Below, piece after piece: positions 48,781 to 61,497 of a stretch of 64,000 nt of DNA. The stretch spans positions 9,782,407-9,846,406 of the forward strand of contig NC_079893.1 of NCBI RefSeq assembly GCF_024868665.1, given 5' to 3'. Each line of letters opens with the position of its first letter. Positions within the stretch are counted from its first letter, which is position 1. The translations under genes and the position numbers were made by a program. Source of the DNA: Triplophysa rosa (taxonomy: Eukaryota; Chordata; Actinopteri; Cypriniformes; Nemacheilidae). The notes below the pieces were generated by a model that saw only the letters and a program-made list of their open reading frames with translations, did not search any database and was not told where the DNA came from.

Positions 48781-51319
48781 GCGCGACACCTCATTGGCTA
48801 GCCACTTGTGGTGGTAAATCTTTTTGCTAAAGTTTACATACAGACCCCAATTTTTTCCATATCCCTAAATGTACATTTCTGGTGGAAAACCTTGCTTTAA
48901 AGTGTTTAAGGAAGAAATAATATACTTTGTTGAGTTAATTTTACCCTCCAAAAACCAGAAAGCTTGTCATATTCTTCAGGCATGTAACTATTTTCATGTA
49001 TTTATATAACTTTGCTTATTCCCAAATTGTTGTTTTTGTTTACTTTGTTATTTCTCTGTTTTTTATCTTTTTATATAATCGATTAAACTTTTTGTATAGC
49101 TTAGAGTATTGTTATTCAATAAAAATGTCAGACCCAAAATTGTATTATAATTTCACCTCAGTAAATTAAACCATGGTTCATACGAGTTCCTAAGGGATGG
49201 ATTAGTAATGTTGTATTGCAGATGTTATTCCAGTAGAGGGCGCTAAACTAAAACCTCTGAGATGGCAGAAGAGCAGTTGTAGTTTCAAAGTCAAAAGATG
49301 ATAATAAACAAGCTGTTTGTACATGTTTCTATATTACGTCTGTAATAGATTTAAATTTGAAGATAATTTTAGATGAATAACTATGAATATCTCTGGGAGT
49401 TGACAGAATTTAATATAACTATATTCTGTGAAATACTGTAAAAAACTACGAACAAGGATTTGAAATTGACTTTGTGAGTTGCAGAGTTACATTCGATATG
49501 TAAAATGTACTTTTTTATGTTCAAATGTATGTATAAATTATATACTACATAAACCGCATGTACATTATAGCACAACATAATGGATTAACATAGCCTAGAA
49601 CAATACATAACATAGCCAAATAATAATTGTTTCAGATTTCGGTACATCGAATGTTAAACAGATTTGAAAATATGCATTAAAATATTATTAATTAGCCAAA
49701 TAAACAATCAAATAAATAAATAGTGTGTGTTTACATTAGACGCTGTTAAAATGTGAAGAAACAGCATAGAATGAAATGAGCAGTACAGAACAACACAACA
49801 CACATAAGACGCATCATCTCCTAAAACTGACCAATCAGTCATTCTTCCTTCTTAAAAGGATAGTTCACCCAAAAATAAAAATTCTGTAATCATTTACTCA
49901 CCTTGGAGTTCTTCCAAATCTGTATAAATTGCTTTGCTTTGATGAACCTAGGGAAAGAAATTTGGAAGAACGCTTATAACCAAACAGTTCTTGGACCCCC
50001 TTGACTAGGAAAAATTAGCCTACGTTATAAGTTTTTGTTCTGTTGAACACAAAAGAAGATTTTTTTAAGGATGTAGGAGTTCTGGGGCACTTTTGACTAC
50101 CATTGTATTTTTTCCTACTTCACATTTGTCCAAATGTCTTTCTCTGTGTTTAACCAAACAAAGAAATGTATACAGGTTTGGAACAACAAGAGAGTGAGGA
50201 ATTCATGACAGAATTTTCATTTTTGGGTGAACTGTCCCTTTAAAGGGTTCACAAACACCTCTTGTTTACATCTGAACTGAGACTGGGTAAAATATGTGGC
50301 ACAGTGGGAACTGAGTCATAAGTCACAAACTATGACCTCTCTGGATTCTCATTGGCTGTCATCAAAGCTTATACGTCTTCAGTAACTTTAAGCCCTACAG
50401 GCCTTATGCAGAGAGCATACCTAAGCTAAAGTTTCATGAAACCAAAGGGTTTATAGCCTATGTGGGGAGACAACTAGCATCTTAAAACACTTCTAATGAT
50501 GACAGCCTTGGACATTATCAACATTAGCTGGTAATGACTCACTTCATATACTTCACATTATGGTGCTTTAAATCTATAGATGAGCTTAGATTGATTTGAT
50601 GGGGTTGCTGTGCCAATTGTGTTGTTAGAGGCTACAAGAAAGTTTGGAGATTAAAGACTGCTGGGATATTATACATGCAGTGTCAATATTGATTGTATTT
50701 TTTACTGAGCATTTGTCATTTATAGATTTCATGTCTTTCACATTTTTATATTTTTTAATATCTGGACATTTGCAGGCCCACCTAAAATTAGTTCTGCTAT
50801 TACTGTAAAACTATATGGATGTATTTTTAAACTCACTAGTTTATTTATTGTCTGAAAACAACAGGTGGAATAAATGCATTATAGAAGAATTCTATCAGTT
50901 TTGTCATTTTAAAGTTTAAACATTTTGGAATAAATTATAAATTCCGCACATTTGGATTTTTTCATTATTTTCTAAAATCTTTTGCACTTTAATACAGTTT
51001 GTGTTTATAACCTTGCAAGCAACCATTTTGTACTCTTTCTCCTGACATAGTTGATGGTAGTGCAAGACAAATGGAAATGCACTGAGGACAGTATGGAGAT
51101 TATACTGCTCACCAGGAAAACCATTAACTTTCTTGTGGGGGTTTTCGGCATCACAATCATATAAATAAAACAATCATCAGCATAAACAAAATATAATCTG
51201 CATAGTCATGTGTTATTATGTACTGCATAGACAGAAGCTTTTGACGGCCAACTATCTGTCCCCCCTTGACTCCTTTCGAGTCCCCTTAATTCTGTTAATA
51301 ATAAGATTTAATTGAATTG
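48781..51319. other. Intergenic, pgm2 to slc5a7-like pseudogene
   Basis: AT-rich. Holds one TTAA MITE (49856-50239). A minus-strand 85-codon frame at 50916-51173 has no family I recognise. Missing 5' exons of the pseudogene were not found here. Confidence 0.6.
49856..50239. mobile_element. TTAA MITE (Angel-like)
   Basis: AGGATAGTTCACCCAAAAAT ... TTTTGGGTGAACTGTCCCT between TTAA 49852-49855 and 50240-50243; complete palindromic copy of 384 bp. Confidence 0.85.
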
Positions 51320-53870
51320 TGTGTGTATATGTCTTGTGGAAGTTTTATACTTGGCATTGCAGAAATGACGTATAACCCTAACATTGGATCTGTTTGGGTC
51401 TTGATGCCAATATCTCCCATACTTCCTTGGGTGAGTGCAAAAGATATAGATCTGTGGTTTTAAAGAAGATGCGGTTTTTATTGTTGCATGAATGCTGTTC
51501 ACGTTTTCATGTTTCTTCTCTTTGACTTCTCTGCAGGTGGATGTTTCTTTACTAAACCCTTGATGGCTAACAAGTAGAACCATGATGGAACCTTTCCAAA
51601 GTATGGAAATCTGAGCGTTTTGCTTCTGTTCCCAGTGCTGATCCCAGAAATACTGCTTGTGAGATGAACACTTGTCAGCTTAGGTGGGCACACATTAGTA
51701 TTCAGTACTTTACTGTACAGTAGTTTATAAATACAGTTTATACAGTACAAATATGGACTTTACAATAATTCACATGACAAGACTATTGTAAAAATAAATA
51801 AAAGACTAAGGCCCGGTTTCACAGACACGGTTTAGCTTAAACCAGGACTATGCCTTAGTTGAATTAAGATATTTATGTCGCTTTTATGAAAATGCCTTAG
51901 AAGAATACATTACTGGTGAGCATCTTGAGACAAAACAATGGCACTGATATATTTTAAGATATTTCTCATATTAGTTATATTCAGTTAAGACAGGTCACAC
52001 ATTCCTTTTAGTCTGAGACTAGCCTTAAGCCTTGTCTGTGAAACCGGGCCTAAAAGAATTAAAGTTCCTGTTTATTTTTTGTTTTCTCACTGAAAATGAC
52101 ACTCAAATCCTACGTAAGTGTGAGGAGGCGGAGAGAACCATTATAGCTCTTAGCCAAAAATTTTTAAACGGGTGCAAAACCACCAGTGTGTCAAACAGAT
52201 ATGACACTGGGTGGTTTATTATCGTATAGTGTTAACATGCTGTAATACTAATAATCACAGTTTATAATATTACAATTATTTTCAATAATGGAATATTGTT
52301 ACACCGAAGTGTTACATTCTCAGTTAGTAGGCTTAACGTTCATCTGATCAAAAATTTGCAATAATCGTGTTTTTTCATATGTAAAGCTGCTTTGTGAGAT
52401 TGCAAAATTGTGAAAAACGTATAATAAAGGTAAATTAATTTGAATACAATTTATGCTGAATACCCACCAGACAAACAGATGTTCGTTTTACTGAATTATA
52501 AAAACATTAATAAAAAATGATCGTGTTTTCAGTACACGTGTGCCGTTCCTGTTCATGAACTCAGTAACCTCACTTACTGAGACCATTCAATCCCCCTGGG
52601 TCCACAGGATCATACCAACTAACACTGGCAAGATGAGTTCCTGACCTTGGTGAGTAACCAATCACATTCAAGATTTGGGGGCAGGGCTCTGAGGGGTTTC
52701 AATGGATTTGCCGTTGGATGCCAAGATAAAGTAAGCTCTAAAGAGCAAACCAAGAAAAAATTGTGTATAGCCTTTTAAGAATGATTTTACTTGAAATTGC
52801 TTTCCACTTGAAATCTTCACCTTCAACATCATCCTATTATTAAAATATTAATCATTTTATTATCACAGACATTGGGGGGTCTGGCTTACCTGCCATTCTA
52901 TGAGAGGATTTCGTGTGCCACATCATACACTCAAGCAAACGTCATGGGTCTCATTTCCTCGGCGTTCTGTGTAATGCTTGCTGTTTCTTCTGTATTGGTT
53001 GGTGCAGTGGCATCCTGTACAGGTACGAATTATGCAAATAAATAAGCTAAATCAATCCATTATGGATACCATTATTATCCATATCCATATGTTATCTGTC
53101 ATATAGAAATACAATTCCAAGTTTTAACTGTGGTCATCTTTTGTTTTGTCTTTAGATATATTGTGCATGTGCATTTCAGACTGGAAGCTGACAGGCTATA
53201 GTTTGCCCACCACGTATGAGCGTGGAGAAGCTGGAGCTGTACTTCCCATTGCTCTGCGGTATCTCACACCACCACACATCTCTGTCATTGGAATGGGAGC
53301 AGGTCGCATTTGTCTTCTCTATTGACTTTGCTCTTACATCTTCTTCTTCTCTGTTCTGCACCAGCATCTACAAGAACATCATGAGCAGGTAAAAAAATTA
53401 CTAAGTGTGTTTAAAATATGACTTTGAAGTTGGATAAAATGCAATATTTTCTTTCTTGTTCTTACAGGCATCAGAGGAAGAAATTAAGTGGGTGTGCAAG
53501 ATCTGGTTGGTTTAATAGGAACAGCTTTGGTCCTCTCGGACAGCAGCATTCTTGATTTTTGGATGTTGGCTGTTGATCTGTCTTAGACTCTCATCTTTTC
53601 CCAAATATTAGCCGTTCTCTATTTTAAAAGCTGAAATCAATGTGGAGCAATGGCTGGGTTTATCTCGGGGGTGGTTCTCCGCTACATCAGTGGAGAGCCA
53701 ATGATCAACCTGCCACCCATTATCCTATTTCCCAGGCTGTCGAATGGATTAGATTACCACCAACTATGTCCAATACTTCCCTTTCCGTACCTTCATCATG
53801 ATAATGACGGTGTTGGCCATCTTTTTAGCATCAAACTTGCCGTTGCAGATGTTGGGTAATTGTGTGGTGT
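51320..53870 (+). pseudogene. Decayed high-affinity choline transporter-like gene (slc5a7-like), introns retained
   Basis: Sodium/choline cotransporter family (SLC5A7/CHT1), sodium:solute symporter fold. Exon remnants in order: 51320-51430 (GIAEMTYNP...PI, family xGTAEAVYxP), donor GTGAGT; 51537-51658 (GGCFFTKPL, family GGLFFAKPM) with in-frame TAG and TGA; about 52590-52649 (WQDEFLTL before donor); 52869-53022 (LGGLAYLPFYERI...LVGAVAS); 53180-53388 (DWKLTGYSLP...VLPIALRYLTP...then, after a frame change, SIDFALTSSS...IYKNIM); 53468 onward (ASEEEIKWV, then TAA TAG); 53650-53860 (AGFISGVVLRYISGEPM, then shifted to NYVQYFPFRTFIM). Splice sites are largely preserved, so this is a duplicated, unprocessed copy and not a retrocopy. 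A Harbinger-type MITE (51810-52050) sits in an intron. No start exon was identified. It is clearly non-functional as read. Confidence 0.8.
51810..52050. mobile_element. PIF/Harbinger-type MITE
   Basis: GGCCCGGTTTCACAGACACG ... TGTCTGTGAAACCGGGCC inverted ends, flanked by TAA on both sides (51807-51809, 52051-52053). 241 bp; lies in an intron of the slc5a7-like pseudogene. Confidence 0.85.
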
Positions 53871-55000
53871 CTGGGAAATGTAATTTGTTTAAAATTAAAG
53901 ACCGAGACCAAGTGAACAGTTGTGAAGAAAGTTAGGAAGCACAACACATCCTTAGGCAACGAGCGGACATCTGAAATTGCAGAATGATTGCCACAGGACA
54001 GTGCTCCAATTACAACTGCCCTACTTACGATTCCAAATTTTTACATCAGGGCCCGCTTTCTTAAAGATTCCAAGAATCCTCTAAGAAAGCTCTTAATTTA
54101 GCTCAAGCACTTCTATGTTGGAGTCTTAGCTTAAAAGCAATTCAGGACCAATCTGAGAGCAACTTTGAACAAGGAAAAGACAAAAACTTTTATCTTAGTG
54201 AGGAGGCGGGGCTGACTCCATTGCTATGTATGACACAGCTTTTCGAAGACTATGATTGGTTGGCCAAGGAATACATATATAGTTTTTTTTCCCCATGCTG
54301 TTAATGTCAATGTATTTGATGGAAAACTAATAGTGACACAATAAGTTTCTGCAAGTGATGTAATTGTTTGTGTGATCAGATTGTGACAAAAACAAATCTC
54401 TGCCATTGCATTTCTCCAGTTGCCAAATATGTTAATGTAGTGAACTTCGCTATGGCATGTCTGCGCTTGGAGATGTTAGCGTGTCTGTAATAGGATCGGT
54501 CACCTGAACTTTGCACAATCTAATGTGTTGCGTTTTATTAACTTACTGTCATTCAATTAATTTTATTTTAATAGCGCTTTTACAATTTGCATTGCATCAA
54601 AGCATCTGTACAAGAAAACCAAAAAACAACACAAATAAAAAAATCAGATAAACCTCAATATGGAAATTGTCATGCATTGCAACATTTCTTTTCGGGTTTC
54701 GTCAATTTTCTCTGCTGCTGAAGAAACTCTTAAGCCTCTTAAAAGTCCTCCTCATTACTCCTAACAATCTTTAGACCTCTTTTAAGGTGCTTTCTGTAAT
54801 TTTAAAGGGGAAATGCCCAAATTTCTAATCATCTTAGAATTGTCACTAGGAGCAACTCTTTGCGCAAAGACTTATGACTACGGTCCCTGGACTCAGGCAT
54901 GCTCTTGTTGCAAAAAGGCAAACTGAAAACATCCACAATGCTATAGTTTTATTGCATCATAGTGACGAGGCATTACGAAATCAATTCAACCACACACGAA
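53871..55000. other. Intergenic with a decayed MITE
   Basis: GCCCGCTTTCTTAAAGATTC near 54052, and AAGCCTCTTAAAAGTC and CTTAGAATTG to about 54890, suggest a diverged palindromic MITE. A LINE-tail-like piece (ATTTTATTTTAATAGCGCTT) lies at about 54560 within it. No gene. Confidence 0.5.
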
Positions 55001-55020
55001 GAACGAATATAGTTGCAATC

Positions 55021-55026
55021 TTTATT
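55021..55026 (-). terminator. tmsb: Thymosin beta poly(A) signal AATAAA
   Basis: Minus-strand AATAAA about 250 nt downstream of the stop codon, giving a 3' UTR of the length usual for thymosin beta mRNAs. No competing AATAAA lies between it and the stop. Confidence 0.6.
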
Positions 55027-55273
55027 TCACAAAATTAGGGCACATAGTTCTTGATGGGTGGCCAAGGTTAGATTCTAACAACCAGACAGCTGTCCAGTTA
55101 GATCCATACAGTCGCCGCACAGACACAATTGTATATAATATTCATCATTAACCATCAGAAAGTCAAATGCTACAAGGTCACCCTTCAGAGTCTCTTAAAT
55201 GGTGAGGGCCAGATATTCCATTTCATCCCATGGCCATAACGACTGGTGGTTGAGAGAAGGTGAAGTTGATGGG

Positions 55274-55612
<339 letters not shown>

Positions 55613-55679
55613 CTACCAAACATACACTAAGGTTGATGAACAAAAACACCCCAAAAACAACTTTTTTCTCACTTACTAC

Positions 55680-55745
55680 TGAAGAGCACCACACAAGATA
55701 CAGGAGTCAAGGACCAACCATTTCTAAATTTACACTTATATAGGT
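55680..55745 (-). promoter_or_regulatory. tmsb: Thymosin beta core promoter with TATA box
   Basis: The minus strand reads CTATATAAGTG at about 55735-55745, some 30 nt before a plausible start site near 55710. A 5' UTR exon then ends at GTAAGT (about 55679). Spacing and order are what a TATA promoter requires. Confidence 0.6.
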
Positions 55746-56989
55746 GAATAAGGAACCGGGGCTTTGGCTGCTACAAACTGACAGTGGATTTAATTAATAT
55801 TACAGGTGTAACTTGTTGGCTGATTTGTTCTTATTGGATAATTGATAAATTAACTGACATTTTTAGTTATTTCTGTGCATTCTGTTGCCTTAAATACACT
55901 GAAAAGCTACGTGATGCTTTGAGATTGCATTTTATGGTTTAATATTTTAATTTTGTTACACAAATGCTGAGAATTTCTCTCTAAGAAAATTATACCCATT
56001 CACGTGGAATTTCTCAAATTTGAAATATAAGGTAGTTTTTATTTACTGTATGCACTAAGATTATATTCTTTAAACCTTTGTATTTATTGTGTTTTCATGT
56101 TCTAATGTCATTGAGGCATCGTATTTTGTATGTTATTATTATTATTTTTTGCAATACAACTCTTAGGAAAAGCCTTAGGATCGATCGATTCATCGACGTC
56201 ATGCACAGCGGATCTCAAATCAGTAAATCATCATTAGCATAATCCGCACACAAGCATCAGTAAAAGCACAGCAGCTCTCAGATCTGTCATCCAGTTCTCG
56301 TTGTCAACCCAATCATAGCGCGAGATCCTCGTGCACATGTTGTGGTACTTGGGCACGGCGGAAGCGAATCTAACAGCATGATGTTTGCACATCTATGAAA
56401 TGTAAAGCATTTAGTCATCAAATGATCTATGGCCCGGGATGTATTATCATCTGTCGACTCACAGCCCAGTCATAGAGGGTAAAACAATGGTAATATCATG
56501 TTGGCTATTTGAACGCGATTTGGTATTTTTGAAGCGATTGGTTTTATGGTATTGTTAAGATTCAAGCTTCATTGTCTTTATTTTCTATAGTAGCAGATTC
56601 ACTTCTCCCTGACTTGGTGAAATTATTTTTTGTGATCTTTAGTTTACGTTGGCGAGATGAACGGACGCGGTCTTAAATGGATTTTGTCATACTTGGTCAC
56701 GCCTTACTTTGGTGACCACAGTTTACGCCAAAAGACCGTTACAAAAAAAATGTGTGACATCACTGTACTGTTTAAAAGAGATGCAAGTGTCAAATCACAT
56801 AATTTACAATTCACGTGATTTGAAAAGAAGTCTCACTTTCATTAACGTTAGAGCCCTTCAATTTGTGTAAAATGTAAACATTTGGAAATGGCTTGAATTT
56901 CTTAATACTATAAAATATAAAGATTAATTCTAAATAAGTGCTGTTAGCCTAATCGTATGCAAAATGAAATTTTTGTTTACATAATATAC
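55746..56989. other. Intergenic, no gene seen
   Basis: AT-rich sequence upstream of thymosin beta. No exon, repeat boundary or RNA gene recognised. Confidence 0.6.
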
Positions 56990-57349
56990 GTGTGTATATA
57001 TATATACAGTATGTGTGTATATACAGTATGTGTGTGTGTATATATACACACATGTGTGTGTATATATACACGCGTGTGTGTGTGTGTGTGTGTGTATATA
57101 TACGCGTGTGTGTGTGTGTATATATATACACGTGTGTATATATACGTGTGTGTGTGTGCGTGTGTGTGTGTATATATGTGTGTGTGTCTATATGTATGTG
57201 TGTGTCTATATGTATGCGTGTGTGTGTGTCTATATATATATATGTGTGTGTGTGTCTATATATATGTGTGTGTGTATATATATAGTATATGTATGTGTGT
57301 GTGTGTGTGTGTGTCTATATATATGTGTGTGTGTGTGTGTCTATATATA
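56990..57349. repeat. Compound (TG)n/(TA)n microsatellite
   Basis: About 360 bp of alternating TGTG and TATA runs with CACA/CGCG interruptions. Long open frames here on both strands are low-complexity artefacts (Cys/Val/Tyr/Ile only). The Tc1 element is inserted at its right edge. Confidence 0.95.
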
Positions 57350-58570
57350 CACTCACCTAAAGGATTATTAGGAACACCTGTTCAATTTCTCATTAATGCA
57401 ATTATCTAATCAACCAATCACATGGCAGTTGCTTCAATGCATTTAGGGGTGTGGTCCTGGTCAAGACAATCTCCTGAACTCCAAACTGAATGTCAGAATG
57501 GGAAAGAAAGGTGATTTAAGCAATTTTGAGCGTGGCATGGTTGTTGGTGCCAGACGGGCCGGTCTGAGTATTTCACAATCTGCTCAGTTACTGGGATTTT
57601 CACGCACAACCATTTCTAGGGTTTACAAAGAATGGTGTGAAAAGGGAAAAACATCCAGTATGCGGCAGTCCTGTGGGCGAAAATGCCTTGTTGATGCTAG
57701 AGGTCAGAGGAGAATGGGCCGACTGATTCAAGCTGATAGAAGAGCAACTTTGACTGAAATAACCACTCGTTACAACCGAGGTATGCAGCAAAGCATTTGT
57801 GAAGCCACAACACGCACAACCTTGAGGCAGATGGGCTACAACAGCAGAAGACCCCACCGGGTACCACTCATCTCCACTACAAATAGGAAAAAGAGGCTAC
57901 AATTTGCACGAGCTCACCAAAATTGGACAGTTGAAGACTGGAAAAATGTTGCCTGGTCTGATGAGTCTCGATTTCTGTTGAGACATTCAAATGGTAGAGT
58001 CAGAATTTGGCGTAAACAGAATGAGAACATGGATCCATCATGCCTTGTTACCACTGTGCAGGCTGGTGGTGGTGGTGTAATGGTGTGGGGGATGTTTTCT
58101 TGGCACACTTTAGGCCCCTTAGTGCCAATTGGGCATCGTTTAAATGCCACGGCCTACCTGAGCATTGTTTCTGACCATGTCCATCCCTTTATGACCACCA
58201 TGTACCCATCCTCTAATGGCTACTTCCAGCAGGATAATGCACCATGTCACAAAGCTCGAATCATTTCAAATTGGTTTCTTGAACATGACAATGAGTTCAC
58301 TGTACTAGAATGGCCCCCACAGTCACCAGATCTCAACCCGATAGAACATCTTTGGGATGTGGTGGAACGGGAGCTTCGTGCCCTGGATGTGCATCCCACA
58401 AATCTCCATCAACTGCAAGATGCTATCCTATCAATATGGGCCAACATTTCTAAAGAATGCTTTCAGCACCTTGTTGAATCAATGCCACGTAGAATTAAGG
58501 CAGTTCTGAAGGCGAAAGGGGGTCAAACACCGTATTAGTATGGTGTTCCTAATAATCCTTTAGGTGAGTG
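57350..58570 (+). mobile_element. Complete Tc1/mariner transposon with terminal inverted repeats
   Basis: The left end CACTCACCTAAAGGATTATT and the right-end complement form perfect inverted repeats of about 29 nt. They are flanked by TA on both sides (57348-57349 and 58571-58572), the expected Tc1/mariner target duplication. It lies in a TG/TA microsatellite and carries one intact 346-aa transposase. Total 1221 bp. Confidence 0.93.
57498..58538 (+). CDS. Tc1/mariner transposase, intact, DD36E spacing
   Basis: 346-aa cut-and-paste transposase with no stop or frameshift. The N-terminal paired-type helix-turn-helix region (about 7-60, LSISQSAQLLGFSRTTISRV) should bind the terminal repeats. The catalytic triad is visible as Asp155 (WSDESRF), Asp246 (FQQDNAPCH) and Glu283 ([11 protein letters not shown]). 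The Asp246-Glu283 gap is 36 residues, not the classic 34, so it belongs to a DD36E group; the family called Incomer is the one I know with that spacing, but assignment needs alignment. The C-terminus LKAKGGQTPY is typical of Tc1 proteins. The ORF sits centrally between both terminal repeats (element 57350-58570). Confidence 0.93.
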   Translation: MGKKGDLSNFERGMVVGARRAGLSISQSAQLLGFSRTTISRVYKEWCEKGKTSSMRQSCGRKCLVDARGQRRMGRLIQADRRATLTEITTRYNRGMQQSICEATTRTTLRQMGYNSRRPHRVPLISTTNRKKRLQFARAHQNWTVEDWKNVAWSDESRFLLRHSNGRVRIWRKQNENMDPSCLVTTVQAGGGGVMVWGMFSWHTLGPLVPIGHRLNATAYLSIVSDHVHPFMTTMYPSSNGYFQQDNAPCHKARIISNWFLEHDNEFTVLEWPPQSPDLNPIEHLWDVVERELRALDVHPTNLHQLQDAILSIWANISKECFQHLVESMPRRIKAVLKAKGGQTPY

Positions 58571-59149
58571 TATATATCATATATAAAAAATAAACTATAC
58601 ACAAATAATTATTTTTAGTGTTGCAAAAATTGCAAATCCTATTGAAAATAAAACAGCTCATGTAATAATGAGTTTGACCTGTTGTCGGTTAAGCTGTTTA
58701 AACAAACAAAGAGATATTTGAAGTGTTGTGATGAGAAGTGATTCTTGGTTTTATTCTGGATGTTGGACTGTGTGTTCTGTTTTCTGCATCTATTCAGAAT
58801 AGTTGTGATGTGCTGCATCCGTAATTGATTAGATTTTTCCCTCTGAGTCTTTTTGTTGCTAAATTCATAAAAATCCTGAATTCTGAGCACAAAGAAGCAT
58901 GTGCTGTGTGTGTGTGTGATTATTATATATAATGTGAGGTGTTGTATCATATATACAATCATTTGTGTTGATTTATATTGGTGTGTCGTTAATTAGTGTA
59001 GAACTAGGAGAGGCTGTATATTAGGGGTTAAGTGATACTATAAATTACTACTTACTGGTGGAATAGTGTGTTGTGTATTATAAAACTAGGTATATAGTTA
59101 TTATAAGTTATCGTTAATTATTAATATGTGTAGGTGTCCTATAATCTGT

Positions 59150-59161
59150 AGTGTATATATT

Positions 59162-59192
<31 letters not shown>

Positions 59193-59600
59193 GTGTGATG
59201 TGTCTATACTAACTGTAATATATGTAAGATACGCTACATTAGTGTGTGTGTCATATATGTGTGTGTGTGTGTGTGGTATATATGTGTGGTGTGTGTGTGT
59301 AATTAATACTAGTATTAATATTATATACAGTTATTACTGAACAGTTGTTGATGTTATATTACTATACTATAGTAATTATAGTTAATTGTGTGGCTTGTGT
59401 GTATATAATAAGTGTGAATTGTGTGTGATGTGTGTGGTGTGTCTTGTGCGTGGTGTGGTGTTTATCTTATATAGTTGTATATGTTGTGTGTGTGTTAATA
59501 TATATCTATCATATATGTGTAGTGTGTGGGTATATGTATATGTTAATATATATATGATGTGTGTTTTGGTGTGTGTGTTATCATTGACTATTTATGTGTG
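59150..59600. repeat. (TG)n-rich microsatellite region
   Basis: Repeated TGTGTG runs and TATATA blocks between the Tc1 element and slc25a51. Open frames here are compositional artefacts. Confidence 0.8.
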
Positions 59601-60192
59601 CTGGTGTGGTTTTTTATTATTATAGTAGTACGTATATAGTATATTATTCATATTAATAGAATACGATGTTATATAGGTAGTTGACGAATAAATCGTACAT
59701 TTGCTGTGATATAGCAAAATTTGGAAAGCAATCTGTTAATATTTCATTGTTTTATATTATTTATATGTATATCATATAAAGTAGAGTGAGAGAGATTTAT
59801 CTTCATTTTTTTACAATTTGAATCTACATTTTTGCCGTCACACCAGAGGACAAATTTGCATATTAGTCTGTCAACTACCCATATACACAGCCTAAACATA
59901 TACATGTGCCTTATGTGTGTGTATTTATATATAAACAATTAGTATACACAGCACCCAGACACATATGTATATTATGTAAACAAAAACGTTTATTTTGCAA
60001 ACCATTAGTCGCGAATAATTGTTTTCATACCAAAGTCGAGAGATCTTGCAATAAAACGTGGTGTTCAAATTGTGCCATTTATGTATAAATGTAATTTTCA
60101 TTTCCCCTCAGCAATGCATTCTAGTTGGTGCACTGTGATGACATCACCTCTGGCCCTTACGTTCAGCCTTTGATTGGGTGTCAACAAGAACC

Positions 60193-61089
60193 ATGGCCTC
60201 TGCCGACCCTTTGAAGCCCGGGTCAGAAGACCGAGAGCAGGTGCGAGTAAAAGACCAAGGTCAGGAGTCACTGCAAAATCAAAACCACTACTTATGCGGC
60301 TCTATGGCAGCGTTCGCCAACATTGCCATCACATTTCCAATTCATAAAGCATTGTTCCGCCAGCAGCTGTTTGGGCTGCGGGTGAGGGAGGCCGTGCTTC
60401 AGCTTCAGGCCGACGGTTTACGCACTCTGTACCGTGGTATCCTTCCGCCCTTGCTTCAGAAAAGCAGCACCATCGCAATTATGTTTGGACTCTATGAGGA
60501 CTTCTTGAGGTTGCTACAGCTACATGCTCCTCATGCCCCTGAGCTGTTGACTCAGAGTGTCGCTGCGGTTTTGGCGGGAACAGCTGAAGCCGTACTAACG
60601 CCCTTTGAGAGGGTCCAGACTCTATTGCAGGACCCTCGGCATCATGGGAACCTTCAGAACACGGCACATACTTTCCGGCTCTTACTGAAGCAACATGGCA
60701 TTCAAGAGCTTTATCGAGGCATGGTGCCCATTTTACTCAGGAATGGCCCTAGTAATGCGTTATTCTTTGGTTTGCGTGGACCGCTGAAGGAACTGCTTCC
60801 TGAGGCGGAGACAAAGGCGGGGCATTTGGTGAATGATTTTACGTGTGGGGCGATTTTGGGAGCGGGGCTCGGGGTTGTGTTTTACCCGCTGAACGTTGTT
60901 AAGTCTCATGCACAAGCGCAGATTGGAGGGGAGTTTCAGTCTTGCAGAGCGATTTTGATGGCGGTTTTGAGAGAGCGGGACGGGAGGGTGAGCCGCCTGT
61001 TTCGGGGGGTACATTTGAACTTCCAAAGATCCGTTTTTTCATGGGGGATCATAAATGCTACATATGAACTTCTACTGAAAATGTTCTAG
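60193..61089 (+). CDS. slc25a51: Mitochondrial NAD+ carrier SLC25A51 (MCART1), complete single exon
   Basis: Mitochondrial carrier family protein that imports NAD+ across the inner membrane. 298 aa from ATG 60193, which sits in a strong ACCATGG context; the frame is open five codons further upstream to a GTG but without an ATG. Three carrier repeats carry degenerate signature loops: [10 protein letters not shown] (49-58), [10 protein letters not shown] (137-146) and PLNVVK (232-237). Diagnostic segments are [57 protein letters not shown] and [10 protein letters not shown] at the end. Length matches the human protein (about 297 aa). The N-terminal 30 residues are hydrophilic and poorly conserved, as is usual. 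An ATTAAA at about 61111 could serve as poly(A) signal. Confidence 0.95.
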   Translation: MASADPLKPGSEDREQVRVKDQGQESLQNQNHYLCGSMAAFANIAITFPIHKALFRQQLFGLRVREAVLQLQADGLRTLYRGILPPLLQKSSTIAIMFGLYEDFLRLLQLHAPHAPELLTQSVAAVLAGTAEAVLTPFERVQTLLQDPRHHGNLQNTAHTFRLLLKQHGIQELYRGMVPILLRNGPSNALFFGLRGPLKELLPEAETKAGHLVNDFTCGAILGAGLGVVFYPLNVVKSHAQAQIGGEFQSCRAILMAVLRERDGRVSRLFRGVHLNFQRSVFSWGIINATYELLLKMF

Positions 61090-61269
61090 GTTGTAGTAAA
61101 AGTAAACAATTAAAACACAAAATTATGGAATGGGTTCAACGACTTTGTAATACAGGACACAGATTTGTACTGATTTTATGGTTTCTTTCAAATTTCTTCA
61201 CACAAGACAGACAGTCATATTGGAAAGAATATGTAAATGAAAATGATGACCAAATTTTAAGTTTTGTTA

Positions 61270-61497
61270 GAATTAACAACACAAAAGAATATATTTTGAA
61301 GAATCTTGGTAACCAAACAACAGCGTTACCCATTCACTTCTATTGTACGGACACAAAACCAATGCAAGTCGATGGGTTTTAAAGTCCATTAAAAATACCT
61401 CCCTTTTTTCAGAAGAAAGAAAGTCGTACAGGTTTGAAATGACAAAAGAGTGAGTAAATGATGGCAGACTTTTCATTTTTGGGTGAGCTGTCCCTTT
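61270..61497. mobile_element. TTAA MITE right half downstream of slc25a51
   Basis: CACAAAAGAATATATTTTGA, CCCATTCACTTCTATTGTA, CATTTTTGGGTGAGCTGTCCCT then TTAA. The left end is absent. Confidence 0.65.

Noticed and set aside
50916..51173. 85-codon minus-strand frame next to the pseudogene
   Set aside because: No recognisable domain, no splice context linking it to other exons, and AT-rich surroundings; cannot be supported as a gene.
56957..57409. 150-codon and overlapping frames rich in Cys, Val, Tyr and Ile
   Set aside because: Translation of a TG/TA microsatellite; low complexity in every frame.
60178..60192. Upstream GTG as start of slc25a51
   Set aside because: Eukaryotic initiation at the ACCATGG at 60193 is far better supported; the upstream codons are 5' UTR in frame.
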